Below are positions 1-9,436 of a stretch of 64,000 nt of DNA, piece by piece. This stretch comes from Roseiterribacter gracilis (lineage in GTDB: Bacteria; Pseudomonadota; Alphaproteobacteria; BOG-932; Roseiterribacteraceae). Location: the NCBI GenBank assembly GCA_018332375.1, contig BOPV01000001.1:2108001-2172000 (forward strand), given 5' to 3'. Made by a program: the position numbers and the translations under genes. The notes beneath the pieces are model-generated. The model ran no database searches and had not been told where the DNA came from. It saw nothing but the letters and a program-made list of their open reading frames with translations. Each line of letters starts with the position of its first letter. Position 1 is the first letter of the stretch.

Positions 1-609
1 GGCTCGGCGGAAGAAGCGGCCGACTTTGCCACCGTCGCTGAAGCGCAACGCACTGTGTCGCCGGAACGCTGGGCGAGCGCCGAGCTGGACGACAAGATGT
101 TGCTCGTGCGTTTCAGCGACACGCTGGGCGTGCCGCTCAATCGCGCGACTTTGCCGCGTACGGTGAAGCTGCTGAACCGCGCGTTGCGCGATGCCTACAA
201 CGTGTCGAGCGCGGGCAAGAGCGAGTTCAAACGCGCCCGCCCGTTCCAGCGCGTGCAGGTCGCACGCCTGTGCGGCCACGATCCCGCGCTGCCACCCGAA
301 CCAGTGCCGAAGACGCTGACCTCGTACCCGTCAGGTCACACGACCTATGGTTGGACGACCGCCTTGGTGTTGAGCGACATCGTGCCCGAGAAAACCCCGG
401 CGCTGTTTCTGCGCGCCCGTGACTATGGCGAAAGTCGCTATATCTGCGGTTGGCATTTCCCCAGCGACGTCGAAGGGGGCAAGCGCATTGCAACCGCCAC
501 CGTCGCGCGGCTGGAACAAGACCCGACCTTCAAGCGCGACCTCGCCTGCGCAACCGCGGAATATCGCAACGTCACGCGCGGCGAGAAGATGCCGAAGTCC
601 TGTCAGTGA
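1..609 (+). CDS. PAP2-family (class A acid phosphatase-like) phosphatase, 5' end outside window
   Basis: The frame is open from base 1 with no stop, so the gene starts before the window; the GTG at 55 is probably internal. The three-part PAP2 signature is visible: KSEFKRARP (bases about 217-243), PSGHT (about 328-342, phosphohistidine-forming region) and SRYICGWHFPSDV (about 433-471, second catalytic His). Proteins of this family hydrolyse phosphomonoesters, usually in the periplasm after Sec export; the signal peptide would lie upstream of the window. The 3' end overlaps the convergent ABC1 kinase gene by 7 bases. The family call is firm, the substrate unknown. Confidence 0.85.
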   Translation, partial: GSAEEAADFATVAEAQRTVSPERWASAELDDKMLLVRFSDTLGVPLNRATLPRTVKLLNRALRDAYNVSSAGKSEFKRARPFQRVQVARLCGHDPALPPEPVPKTLTSYPSGHTTYGWTTALVLSDIVPEKTPALFLRARDYGESRYICGWHFPSDVEGGKRIATATVARLEQDPTFKRDLACATAEYRNVTRGEKMPKSCQ

Positions 610-1943
610 GGAACGTCGTGCTGTGCGAGTAGGGTGCGCTGGCGTTGTTCCAGCGCGGCTGCGTCGAACCCGTCGATCAGCTCGTGATAGAGCTTGTGCC
701 AGTTCAGCTCGGCACCGAGACGGATAAACACCGAGCCTAGGCCCAGCGCGGCGCGATCCATCAGCAGGAATTCGCGCGGCACTTTGATGCCGCCAAGTTC
801 GCGCAGTTTCTTGTGCACGGTCATCGCGGTTTCGCGCCCATAGACGGCGCCTTCGGCAACGCCGATCTTGCGCACGCGATCGTCGAGCAGCGGCTCGTAA
901 AGGAACCGCGCCCAGACATTCAACGTCGCCAGCAACTCGCCTTTGACCTCGCCAAAGCCCCAAGCGCGATAGGCGTCGGCCGCCAGCGCGTCGTCGTTAG
1001 TTTCGATGGCGCGCTGCAGATCGATCACCGCCTGCACGAAGCGCGGCGGGAAGACACGGATCATGCCGAAATCCAGCAGATCCACGTCACCATTGCCGCG
1101 CGCCTGGTAGTTTCCCAGATGCGGATCGCCATGGATCACGCCGTAGCGATAGAACGGCACGTACCAGGCGCGGAACAGATTGCGCGCAACCGTGTCGCGC
1201 AGCTCGGGATGCGCGGCGACGAAATCGAGAACCTTCTCGCCGTCGAGCCAGTTCATCGTCAGCAGACGGCGCGTCGAAAGCTCGGCGACCGGTTCGGGAA
1301 TGCGAATGGTTGGCTCGTCGGCCAAAATCGCGCGGTAGAGGCGCATATTGTTGGCTTCGCGCTCGTAGTCGAGTTCTTCGCGCAGCCGTTCGGCCAGTTC
1401 GGCGTGAATGCCGCCGGTCGACACGGCTTTGTCATAGCGCTCGAAAATACCGAGTACGATTTTGAGCTGGTTGAGATCGCTTTCGACCGCGCTCGCCATG
1501 TCGGGATATTGCAGCTTGCAGGCCAGCGCGCGCCCGTCGAGCGCGGTTGCGCGATGGACTTGGCCCAGCGACGCGGCAGCGGCGGCGGTTTGTTCGAACG
1601 ACGCGAAACGTTGCTTCCAGTCGGGACCCAGCTCGCTTGCCATGCGCCGCTTTACGAACAGCCAGCCCATCGGCGGCGCGTTCGATTGGAGCTGCGAAAG
1701 CTCGGCGACATATTCGTCAGGGATCGCTTCGGGCACGGTGGCAAGGAACTGCGCCACCTTCATCAGCGGGCCTTTGAGATTGCCCAGCGCCTGGCGCAAT
1801 GCGCGTGCGTGTTCTTCCTGGTCGAATTCGATGCCCAGAAACCGCTTGCCGGCCAAGCGCGCGCCCAACCCCGCCATCGCGGTCGAAGTCCGCACGGTGC
1901 GGGAGAGGCGGCCGGTAAACGAGCTGTCGTCGCTGTCACTCAT
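603..1943 (-). CDS. ABC1/UbiB-family atypical kinase
   Basis: A 446-residue protein of the AarF/ABC1/UbiB family, atypical kinase-like proteins linked to ubiquinone and isoprenoid lipid metabolism. The N-terminal family motif appears as KVAQ (canonical KxGQ) in LKGPLMKVAQFLA, the alanine-rich nucleotide loop as AAAAASLGQVHRA, the catalytic loop as HGDPHLGNY, and the metal site as LLDFGM. The frame is open further upstream to 2192, but that extension would run over the start of the divergent methyltransferase gene and has a low-complexity, arginine-rich look, so the ATG at 1943 (MSDSDDSS) is preferred. Family assignment is strong; the specific lipid pathway is not. Confidence 0.88.
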   Translation of the reverse strand: MSDSDDSSFTGRLSRTVRTSTAMAGLGARLAGKRFLGIEFDQEEHARALRQALGNLKGPLMKVAQFLATVPEAIPDEYVAELSQLQSNAPPMGWLFVKRRMASELGPDWKQRFASFEQTAAAAASLGQVHRATALDGRALACKLQYPDMASAVESDLNQLKIVLGIFERYDKAVSTGGIHAELAERLREELDYEREANNMRLYRAILADEPTIRIPEPVAELSTRRLLTMNWLDGEKVLDFVAAHPELRDTVARNLFRAWYVPFYRYGVIHGDPHLGNYQARGNGDVDLLDFGMIRVFPPRFVQAVIDLQRAIETNDDALAADAYRAWGFGEVKGELLATLNVWARFLYEPLLDDRVRKIGVAEGAVYGRETAMTVHKKLRELGGIKVPREFLLMDRAALGLGSVFIRLGAELNWHKLYHELIDGFDAAALEQRQRTLLAQHDVPH

Positions 1944-2042
1944 GACTGCAGGACCTAGCACGGCCGGGCGTTTGCGGTAGGGGAGTTCTTGACGCGCCCA
2001 CCCCGACTGTAGAAGGACGGTGGGGACGAACCAGGAAGTGAC

Positions 2043-3206
2043 ATGCGCGCCCTCATCAAGAAATTTGCCCGTGCGATTGCTGGCCGGGAAATCGACCTGC
2101 TGCGCCAGAGCGCAGCCGACGCTGCCGCCGCGCGTGAATTCATCGAGCAGCTCCGCCGAGACCTGACCCCGCTCACGCATGCAACGGTGCATCCGCCGGC
2201 GCCCGGGGATGCGGGATTGATCGAACAGCTTAATTATCGTTTCGCGCTACTCGATCAGCGCGGTGGCGTGCTCGAACATCATGCGGTCATGCTTCACAAG
2301 GAGCTCGACGAGCTACGCAAAGACGTACAGATCCTAGCGCGTACGCTGACTTTGCCGCCGACCGACCTCTGGTATGACGGCACCGGCGTCGCAGCCGCCA
2401 AGGAACCGCCCATCGGCGTGCTGCCGAGTTCGATGATCTGCCGCCAGCGCGAGATGGATACCGACTGGTACGCCTACTGGACCGGTCGCATGGCGCACAA
2501 GCCGCGCTATCATCGCAAAATGTGGGAGTTCGTGTTCATCGCGCAGGCGCTGTACGAACGCGGCCAACTTGCCCCCGGCAAACGCGGCCTTGGATTTGGC
2601 GTCGGCAAAGAACCGCTCGCTGCACTATTCGCAACGTTCGGCGCCGACACGGTAGGCACCGACATGCCGTTCGAAGGCGCGATCGAAGCAGGCTGGGCAA
2701 CGGACAATCAACATGCGGCGGGTAAAGCGCAGATGCGCTGGCCCACAATTTGTCCCGACGACAAATTCGACGCACATGTGTCGTTCGAAACGTTCGACAT
2801 GACCAAGACGCCCGGCGCGTTTCGCGACTTTGATTTCTGCTGGTCGTCCTGCGCGCTCGAACATCTAGGTTCGATCGACGCCGGCCTGTCTTTCATCGAA
2901 CGCTCGATCGAAACGCTGAAGGTCGGCGGCGTCGCGGTACACACGACCGAATACAATCTGATCTCAAACGACGAGACGGTCGAAACCGGCGGCACCGTCT
3001 TGTTCCGCAAGCGCGACTTCGAAGCCGTCATCGAACGCTTGGAGAAAGCCGGGCATAAAGTGGCCCCGCTCGACTTGCGCCCGGGCGCGCAACCTGTCGA
3101 ACGCTATGTTGACATCGCGCCCTTCCGCGACGAGCCGCATCTGCGCCTCGCGTTGATGGGCTACGCCACGACCTCGATGGGGTTGATCGTTACGCGTGGG
3201 CGCTAG
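2043..3206 (+). CDS. class I SAM-dependent methyltransferase with N-terminal helical region
   Basis: A 387-residue protein. The first 110 or so residues are charged and helical, probably coiled coil (for example LDELRKDVQILARTL). The C-terminal two thirds look like a Rossmann methyltransferase: motif I as LGFGVGKEPLAALFA, followed by GADTVGTDM, then WSSCALEHLGS in the position of motif IV/post-III. An AGGAAG Shine-Dalgarno lies just before the ATG. Similar stand-alone proteins occur in polysaccharide or glycan loci, and a GT4 gene lies 4 kb downstream, but no substrate can be read from the sequence. Divergent from the ABC1 kinase; overlaps the next, convergent gene by 4 bases. Confidence 0.7.
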   Translation: MRALIKKFARAIAGREIDLLRQSAADAAAAREFIEQLRRDLTPLTHATVHPPAPGDAGLIEQLNYRFALLDQRGGVLEHHAVMLHKELDELRKDVQILARTLTLPPTDLWYDGTGVAAAKEPPIGVLPSSMICRQREMDTDWYAYWTGRMAHKPRYHRKMWEFVFIAQALYERGQLAPGKRGLGFGVGKEPLAALFATFGADTVGTDMPFEGAIEAGWATDNQHAAGKAQMRWPTICPDDKFDAHVSFETFDMTKTPGAFRDFDFCWSSCALEHLGSIDAGLSFIERSIETLKVGGVAVHTTEYNLISNDETVETGGTVLFRKRDFEAVIERLEKAGHKVAPLDLRPGAQPVERYVDIAPFRDEPHLRLALMGYATTSMGLIVTRGR

Positions 3207-3706
3207 GCGCCTTTCTTGCGCACATAGAGACCGTCAAAGGCGGTCGTCCATGACGCGCCGTTGTCGCTGCTCTTCTCCCAGAACTGGCGCACATGGTCGT
3301 CGTCAATCCGGGTCCAGGTGACGCGATCGACGCGGCCTTTGTCGGGCCGGCTTTGCATGCGCATCGCACCGTTCTCAAACGCGCCGTCCAGTTCCAACAA
3401 CAGACCGCCACTGTCGCCCCAACGTTGCACCCAGTGTTTGCTGTCGGGGAGATACATGTTGATGCTGGTGCCGGTGTAGCGCCCGTCATTGGTGCGGTAA
3501 TTTTCCAGCACCACGCAGCCGCCATGGACGCGCTCGATCTTGTTGCTGCCGCGCGACTGGCCTTTGACCAGCACGTCCCAGTCACCGACCCAGAAATCGA
3601 ACTGGGCACGTTCGGCTTGCGTGCAGGAAGGTGGCGGCGTCGGCGTCTGGGCACACGCAGCGCCGGACGCGAACAGGGCGACGAGGGTCAAAGCGAGTTT
3701 GTGCAT
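3203..3706 (-). CDS. secreted DUF1579-like protein
   Basis: A 167-residue protein with a clear Sec signal peptide (MHKLALTLVALFASGAACAQ, cleavage after ACA). The mature part starts with a proline stretch and a CTQAERAQFDFWVGDWDV segment; the FDFWxGxWDV signature is typical of small lipocalin-like beta-barrel proteins annotated DUF1579 or DUF1579-related. It carries many Trp and Asp residues and no catalytic motif I recognise. Probably periplasmic or outer-surface. Function unknown. Confidence 0.65.
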   Translation of the reverse strand: MHKLALTLVALFASGAACAQTPTPPPSCTQAERAQFDFWVGDWDVLVKGQSRGSNKIERVHGGCVVLENYRTNDGRYTGTSINMYLPDSKHWVQRWGDSGGLLLELDGAFENGAMRMQSRPDKGRVDRVTWTRIDDDHVRQFWEKSSDNGASWTTAFDGLYVRKKGA

Positions 3707-3807
3707 GACCTAAGTCTGCGCGGTCGCAACGGTACGGACCTAGGACCACTCAGCGCGCTGCGCGACGACACTTGTCTGTGGCGCTGTTGCTGCAAAGCCG
3801 CAGTCGT

Positions 3808-5259
3808 TCAGCGCCGCCGGCGTGGTGTCGTCGGCAGACGGATTTCGACGCGCGTATATCTGCCGAGTTCGCTCGACAGATGCAGACTACCGCCCAGCAG
3901 GTCGACCAAATGTTTGGTCAAGGCCAGGCCCAGGCCGGTGCCCCGCTCGTTGCCGTGCAGCGCATCGCCGGCGCGTTCGAACGGTTCCAGCACCCGCGCG
4001 AGATCGCGCTTGGCGATGCCGATGCCGGTATCTTCGACGGTCAATTGCAGCGCGTCGCCCGCGGGCAGCGCGTCGATCCGTGCGGTGACGGTGCCGCCGC
4101 TGGGCGTAAAGCGGATCGCGTTGCCGGCCAGGTTGAGCAGGATCTGCCGCAACCGCAACTCGTCGCTGATAAAACGCGGCAGGTCGTCAGCGGCGGTGAA
4201 ACGCAGTTCGACATGCGCCTGCTCCGCCAACGGCGCCAGCATGCGGCTGGTACTGTGCAGCAGCGCCACGCAATCGATGTCGCGCCAGAAGATCGGTTCG
4301 CGGTCGTGGTCGTGGCTGGCGAGATCGAGCACGCGATTGACCAGCGACAGAAGATGTTTGCCGCTGTCGCGCACGTCGCCGGCATAGCCGAGATAGCGTT
4401 GCTGGTTGGCGGGTAGTGCAAGCGGCCCAAGCGCCTGCAGCACGATCGCGTCGGAAAACCCGATGATCGCGTTCAGCGGCGTGCGCAGCTCGTGACTCAT
4501 TTCGTGCAGGAACCGGTCTTTGGCGTCGGCTGCGGCGCGAGCCGCGCTGGTCTGTTCTTCCAGCCGCTGGATCAGCGCTTCGTGGCGCCGCCCTGCCAGA
4601 ACCAGACCGATCGTCTGGCGGAAACTGTCGCGAATGATCGTCATCATCGCGTAGATGCCGGCCAGCACCATCACGCCGAACAGGACGAAGTCCAGCGTAC
4701 CGCGCAGGAAGGCTTCGATCGCGATCGGCAGCAGCATCAGACAGACTTGTCCAAAAGCGAGCCGCGGATAGGCGCTGTTGCGCGCGGCTGCACCGGCCGA
4801 AATGGCAAAGCTGGAAATCGGAATCATCGCGCGGACCAGCGCGTCCTGCGTGTTGAACAAGACGATGCCGCCAAGCCCGACCAGAAACGCCGCGCTGTAG
4901 CCGCCGATTGCGTACCAATGCAGCCGCAAACCCGGCGACATGCCGTCGGCACGCAGGCGGTCGCGCAACAACAGCCGGATCGTCATGACGACGAGATGCG
5001 CGAAGGCCCAGATCCAGAACCAGGGCTCGCCGGTGCGCATGCCCGCAATCGCCGCGATGCCCGCGGCGCAGCCGCCAGCGATCACAATCGTCGGCAGCGC
5101 GTGGTGCAACGAACCGACCAGATCGCACCGTGTGCGCTCGTCGAACGCGGCAATGCTCGGCAGACGGCGATCGAACCAGGCGTGCAGCGCACTGCCGGCT
5201 TTGACCGAGCGTCCTTCGGGCGGCGTCGCGTCGCCGACGATTTGCAGAGTTGCGTCCAT
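3808..5259 (-). CDS. membrane sensor histidine kinase
   Basis: About 483 residues. The N-terminal half has roughly six hydrophobic segments (for example ALPTIVIAGGCAAGIAAIAG, WIWAFAHLVVMTI, FVLFGVMVLAGIYAMM), so this is a membrane-embedded sensor, not a periplasmic-loop one. A short coiled linker precedes the H-box MSHELRTPLNAIIGFSD; the ATPase domain has the N-box NLAGNAIRFTP, G1 DTGIGI and G2 GTGLGL. No receiver domain is attached and no response regulator is adjacent, so it is an orphan. The ATG at 5259 (MDATLQIV) is preferred; a GTG at 5319 would add 20 residues, and neither has a strong Shine-Dalgarno. Confidence 0.85.
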   Translation of the reverse strand: MDATLQIVGDATPPEGRSVKAGSALHAWFDRRLPSIAAFDERTRCDLVGSLHHALPTIVIAGGCAAGIAAIAGMRTGEPWFWIWAFAHLVVMTIRLLLRDRLRADGMSPGLRLHWYAIGGYSAAFLVGLGGIVLFNTQDALVRAMIPISSFAISAGAAARNSAYPRLAFGQVCLMLLPIAIEAFLRGTLDFVLFGVMVLAGIYAMMTIIRDSFRQTIGLVLAGRRHEALIQRLEEQTSAARAAADAKDRFLHEMSHELRTPLNAIIGFSDAIVLQALGPLALPANQQRYLGYAGDVRDSGKHLLSLVNRVLDLASHDHDREPIFWRDIDCVALLHSTSRMLAPLAEQAHVELRFTAADDLPRFISDELRLRQILLNLAGNAIRFTPSGGTVTARIDALPAGDALQLTVEDTGIGIAKRDLARVLEPFERAGDALHGNERGTGLGLALTKHLVDLLGGSLHLSSELGRYTRVEIRLPTTPRRRR

Positions 5260-5416
5260 GACAAGGCGTGCGTACGCGCCTTGGCTTAACGGAATCTCTC
5301 TCAGCCTAGGTCGCAACACAGTTTTGACGCGTCATTCGCGCTGCAGTCACAGCGCCACGCGAACTACGTTCGGCCGCGCGAGCCGGCACGCTTGCTGGTT
5401 GTAAGTCGCGCTGCCG

Positions 5417-7228
5417 TTATGTCGCAGCGTGTTCCGCAATCACCGCCAGAAACGGCTCGGCATAGCGCGCCACTTTGGTCGCGCCGACACCCGGTAGTTT
5501 CGCGAAGGCGACGCGATCGCGCGGACGCACCTTGGCCATTTCGATCAAGGTCGCGTCGTGGAAGATGACGTAGGGCGGCACGTCCTGCACCTTGGCCAGA
5601 TCGCGGCGCAGCGCGCGTAGCGCATCGAACAATTGCTCGTTGTCGCTGCCGATCGGGGCGCGTTCCTGCGTGCTGCGCGCCTTGCGCACCGGCTTGGTCG
5701 GATCTTTGCGCAGCGACACCGACGTCTCGCCTTTCAGCACCGGTCGCGCCGCTTCGGTCAATTTCAGCGCGCCATATTGTTCGGTCTCGACGCGCAACAG
5801 CCCGCCCGCAACCAGCTGGCGTACGACGCCGCGCCAGGTCTGGCGATCAATGTCCTTGCCGACGCCAAAGGTCGGCAATTGTTCGTGGCCCCATTTCTGG
5901 ATGTTCTCGGTGTCGGCGCCCACCAGCACGTCGATCACATGCGCGGCGCCGAAGCGCTGTCCCGTGCGCACCACCGCCGACAATAATTTCTGCGCCGCCT
6001 CTGTCCCGTCCCAGCTTTCGACCGGTTCGAGACACGTATCGCAATTGCCGCATTTCTCGGGCAGGTCGTCGCCGAAATAAGCCAGCAGCGCCTGGCGGCG
6101 GCAGCGCGTCGTTTCGCAAAACCCGACCAGCAGTTCGAGCTTTTGCTTTTCGATGCGTTTCTGGTTGTCGGGCGCGTCGCCCTGTTCGATCAGCGCGCGC
6201 GCCTGCACGATGTCCTGCAGCCCGTAGAGCATCACCGCTTCCGACGGCAGACCGTCGCGGCCGGCACGGCCGGTTTCCTGGTAATAGGCTTCGAGCGATT
6301 TCGGCGCGTCGGCATGGACCACAAACCGCACGTCGGGCTTGTCGATTCCCATGCCGAACGCAATCGTCGCCACCACGACGATACCGTCGTCTTTGAGGAA
6401 CCGGTCGAGCGTGCGCGCACGCAGGCCTTGGTCGAGACCCGCATGGTACGGCAGCGCCTGCACGTTTTCGGCTTGCAGCTGCGCCGCCACTTGCTCGGTC
6501 TTGTTGCGCGTCGCGCAATAGACGATGCCCGCGGCGCCGCCATGGCGGCGCACCACGTTCAGCACCTGCACGCGTGGCGTCGATTTGGCTTCGACTGTGT
6601 AGCGGATGTTGGGACGGTCGAACCCGGCCACGAATTGCGCCGCGTCTTTGAGCGCCAGCCGTTCGACGATGTCTTTGCGCGTCGCCGCGTCGGCTGTCGC
6701 GGTCAGCGCCAGAAACGGCGCGTCGCCGGTCTGTTCGCGCAACGTCGCCAGCTGCAGATATTCGGGCCGGAAGTCGTGGCCCCATTGCGACACGCAATGG
6801 GCTTCGTCGACTGCCACCAAGGCGATTTTCGTCTGCGTCAGCAGACGGCGAAACCATTCCCCCAACGCGCGTTCGGGCGCGACATAGACGAGATCCAGCT
6901 TGCCGTCGCGCATCGCTTCTTCGATCCGCGTCGATTCGCGGAATTCCAGCGACGAGTTCAAGGCGGCGGCGCGCACGCCAAGCTGCTGCAGCGCCGTCAC
7001 CTGGTTCTGCATCAGTGCAATCAACGGCGAGATCACCAACGCGGTGCCCGGCCGCACCAGCGCCGGCACCTGGTAGCATAGCGACTTGCCGCTGCCGGTC
7101 GGCATCACCGCCAACGCGTCGCGTCCCGCTACGACGCTGCTGATGACTTGTTCTTGCAGCCCGCGGAACGAGTCGAAGCCAAAGACTTTATGCAGCGCGT
7201 CCTGTGCGCTGGCGTGCGTCGTGCTCAT
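5417..7228 (-). CDS. recQ: ATP-dependent DNA helicase RecQ
   Basis: A 603-residue superfamily 2 helicase that unwinds recombination intermediates 3'-5'. Walker A is MPTGSGKS (near residue 44), Walker B VDEAHC, motif VI region YQETGRAGRDG. The RecQ-Ct zinc site is the CETTRC...CGNCDTC block and a C-terminal HRDC domain ends in KLPGVGATKVARYAE. The frame stays open upstream to 8095, but this is the shadow of the overlapping glycosyltransferase. The ATG at 7228 overlaps the glycosyltransferase stop (ATGA), indicating translational coupling in the order GT then recQ. Confidence 0.95.
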   Translation of the reverse strand: MSTTHASAQDALHKVFGFDSFRGLQEQVISSVVAGRDALAVMPTGSGKSLCYQVPALVRPGTALVISPLIALMQNQVTALQQLGVRAAALNSSLEFRESTRIEEAMRDGKLDLVYVAPERALGEWFRRLLTQTKIALVAVDEAHCVSQWGHDFRPEYLQLATLREQTGDAPFLALTATADAATRKDIVERLALKDAAQFVAGFDRPNIRYTVEAKSTPRVQVLNVVRRHGGAAGIVYCATRNKTEQVAAQLQAENVQALPYHAGLDQGLRARTLDRFLKDDGIVVVATIAFGMGIDKPDVRFVVHADAPKSLEAYYQETGRAGRDGLPSEAVMLYGLQDIVQARALIEQGDAPDNQKRIEKQKLELLVGFCETTRCRRQALLAYFGDDLPEKCGNCDTCLEPVESWDGTEAAQKLLSAVVRTGQRFGAAHVIDVLVGADTENIQKWGHEQLPTFGVGKDIDRQTWRGVVRQLVAGGLLRVETEQYGALKLTEAARPVLKGETSVSLRKDPTKPVRKARSTQERAPIGSDNEQLFDALRALRRDLAKVQDVPPYVIFHDATLIEMAKVRPRDRVAFAKLPGVGATKVARYAEPFLAVIAEHAAT

Positions 7229-8430
7229 TCCTGCGACTGGGCCGCAAGCTGCGTGTCCAGCAAGCCGAGCAGGTCGAGATAGACGCCCAAGGTCGTCCAG
7301 GTCATGCGCTCTTTGGTGAAGCGCGCGGTGATGTGGTCGCGCGCGGCGATCGCGACAGCTTCGCGCGTGGTCGGATCGATCGCCAGAATTTCGTCGATCG
7401 CCTCGGCCAGCGCCTTGGCGTCGTTGGGCGGAATCAGAAGACCGGTTTCGCCGTTGAGGATGGTCTCGCGAAAGCCGCCGAGATCGGTTGCGATCACCGG
7501 CCGTCCCATCGCCTGGGCTTCGACCGGCACGCGCCCGAACCCTTCTGGCACCAAGGACGGCGCGACGACGACCGACGCGAATGAATAGGCCGCCGGCATG
7601 TCGTCGCATTGGTCGACGATGCGCACGAGGCCGCGTTTGACGTTGGCGGCCGCGCGTTCCAGATCGCGCTCGTAGTTTGACCCTTCTTTGGCGCCGCCAC
7701 CGACCAGCACGGCGCACAGATCGTCGCGACCGAGACGCGCCAGCGCTTCCAGCAACACGAGATGACCTTTGAGCCGCGTGCGCCGCGCCGGCAGCAGCAC
7801 GACTTTCATGTCTTCGGGCACGCGCCAAGCCGGGCCGAGCTTGGCGACGCGTTCGCCGCCGACTTTGGCCGGATCGAATTTGGCAAGATCGATGCCGCGC
7901 GGCACCACCACCAGCTTGGCCGGATCGACGCCGTAATAGGTGCGAATATGATCGGCGAGAAAATCGGAGATCGCGATCACGCGTTCGCCGCGCGCCATGA
8001 TCGAATTGTAGCGCCGCTTCCACTCGCCTTTGAATCCGTAGGCGGCGTGGAACGTCGTCATGAACGGCGTGTTGGTGCGCGCCGCCGCACGCCACGCGCT
8101 CCAGGCCGGTGCACGGCTGCGGGCGTGGATGATGTCGACTTCGTGGGTGCGCATCAGCCGCGCCAGACGTCCGGCATTGGCGCGGATCACCAGCGGGTTC
8201 TTCGACTTCAGCGGCAAGGTCAGATGCGTGGCGCCGCTACGTTCCAACTCGCGCACCATCGGTCCGCCCGCGCTTGCGACCAGTGCGCGACCGCCCGCCT
8301 GCACGATCGCAGCGGCAACGTCCAACGCACCGCGCTCGGCACCGCCGGCGACGAGCGAAGGAAGGACTTGCAGGATCGTGATGGGCCGACCATTCGGGCG
8401 ACGCAGGACGAGCGATGGTTGCGCGGACAT
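7225..8430 (-). CDS. GT4-family glycosyltransferase
   Basis: A 401-residue GT-B fold protein. The N-terminal domain has the lead-in ILQVLPSLVAGGAERGALD; the C-terminal nucleotide-sugar domain has LLPARRTRLKGHLVLLEAL, the E-x7-E-like segment PEGFGRVPVEAQAMGRPVIA and the GETGLLIPP loop. Retaining GT4 enzymes of this sort act in lipopolysaccharide or capsule assembly at the inner membrane face. The start ATG at 8430 is chosen because the upstream open frame collides with the divergent hydrolase. It is first in a two-gene unit with recQ, an odd partnership that suggests chance co-transcription, not shared function. Confidence 0.85.
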   Translation of the reverse strand: MSAQPSLVLRRPNGRPITILQVLPSLVAGGAERGALDVAAAIVQAGGRALVASAGGPMVRELERSGATHLTLPLKSKNPLVIRANAGRLARLMRTHEVDIIHARSRAPAWSAWRAAARTNTPFMTTFHAAYGFKGEWKRRYNSIMARGERVIAISDFLADHIRTYYGVDPAKLVVVPRGIDLAKFDPAKVGGERVAKLGPAWRVPEDMKVVLLPARRTRLKGHLVLLEALARLGRDDLCAVLVGGGAKEGSNYERDLERAAANVKRGLVRIVDQCDDMPAAYSFASVVVAPSLVPEGFGRVPVEAQAMGRPVIATDLGGFRETILNGETGLLIPPNDAKALAEAIDEILAIDPTTREAVAIAARDHITARFTKERMTWTTLGVYLDLLGLLDTQLAAQSQE

Positions 8431-8527
8431 TAGGTCGGTGGAATCAGGCGAATCGAATGTGAGATTGTACCGGCACGCCGGTCCCGCCTTATAGAGCCTG
8501 GCGACCGGAATGGAACGACGAGACCAC

Positions 8528-9283
8528 ATGAGCAGCACTGTCGAAATGTATGAGCGTGACGGCCTGCCGCGGCTGGCGACGCAGCGGATCGCGGGGAAAG
8601 GCCCGGGGATCGTGTTTTTGCCGGGCTTTCGCTCGGATCTGACCGGGACCAAGGCGCAATTCCTGTTCGAGTTGGCGAAGTCCGACGGGCGGGCGGCGTT
8701 GCTGCTCGACTATCGTGGCCATGGCGCATCCGACGGCAGGTTCGAAGACGGCGCGATCGGCGACTGGGCAAAGGACGCGATCGACGCGATCACCGCGCTG
8801 ACGACCGGGCCGCAGATCGTGGTCGGCTCGTCGATGGGCGGCTGGATCGCATGTCTGGTGGCGCGCGCATTACCGGACCGTGTCGCTGGCCTGGTCGGCA
8901 TCGCACCGGCGCCCGATTTCACCGAACGCCTGATGCGCCCCGCATTGACCGACGCGCAGCGCAAAGCGCTGGACACGGTCGGCAAGTTCGAAGTCGCGTC
9001 GATCTACGATCCGGTGCCGACCGTCTATACGCGCCGCCTGTTCGAAGATGGCGTACATCAACTCGTGCTCAACACGCCGCTGGTCGTGCAGGGCAAAGTG
9101 CGTTTGCTGCACGGGCTGAAGGATCCCGACGTGCCGTGGCAGCATTCGGTCGATCTGGCCGAACATGTGACCTGCGACGACGCGCGTGTCGTGCTGGTCA
9201 AAGACGGCGATCACCGTCTGTCGCGGCCGACCGATTTGGGGCTGCTGGCAGACGCGGTGGCCGAGCTGACCAACGGCGATTGA
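8528..9283 (+). CDS. alpha/beta hydrolase, ABHD10-like thioesterase
   Basis: A 251-residue alpha/beta hydrolase. The nucleophile elbow is GSSMGG, the acid is in the LHGLKDPDVPW segment, and the catalytic His in VKDGDHRLSR. These blocks fit the ABHD10 (palmitoyl-protein thioesterase, acyl-glucuronide esterase) branch. The frame reaches back to an ATG at 8510, but the ATG at 8528 follows GGAACGACGAG at better spacing. The 97-base divergent gap to the GT4 gene must hold promoters for both; no clear promoter boxes are seen. Confidence 0.8.
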   Translation: MSSTVEMYERDGLPRLATQRIAGKGPGIVFLPGFRSDLTGTKAQFLFELAKSDGRAALLLDYRGHGASDGRFEDGAIGDWAKDAIDAITALTTGPQIVVGSSMGGWIACLVARALPDRVAGLVGIAPAPDFTERLMRPALTDAQRKALDTVGKFEVASIYDPVPTVYTRRLFEDGVHQLVLNTPLVVQGKVRLLHGLKDPDVPWQHSVDLAEHVTCDDARVVLVKDGDHRLSRPTDLGLLADAVAELTNGD

Positions 9284-9436
9284 TCGCCAACTGCAAGCCA
9301 TCGCAACAAGCGATATCGCTTGCCCTCATTGTAGATACGATCGCACGTCCCATATGGGGATTTCGCGCCAAAGCGCGTAGCGTACGCCTGCGCAGCCACA
9401 GACGGCTTTCGCCGCCTGCATCGGCAAAAGGACTTC

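Noticed and set aside
1944..2192. N-terminal extension of the ABC1 kinase frame
   Set aside because: Overlaps the start and promoter of the divergent methyltransferase; the ATG at 1943 gives a family-length protein.
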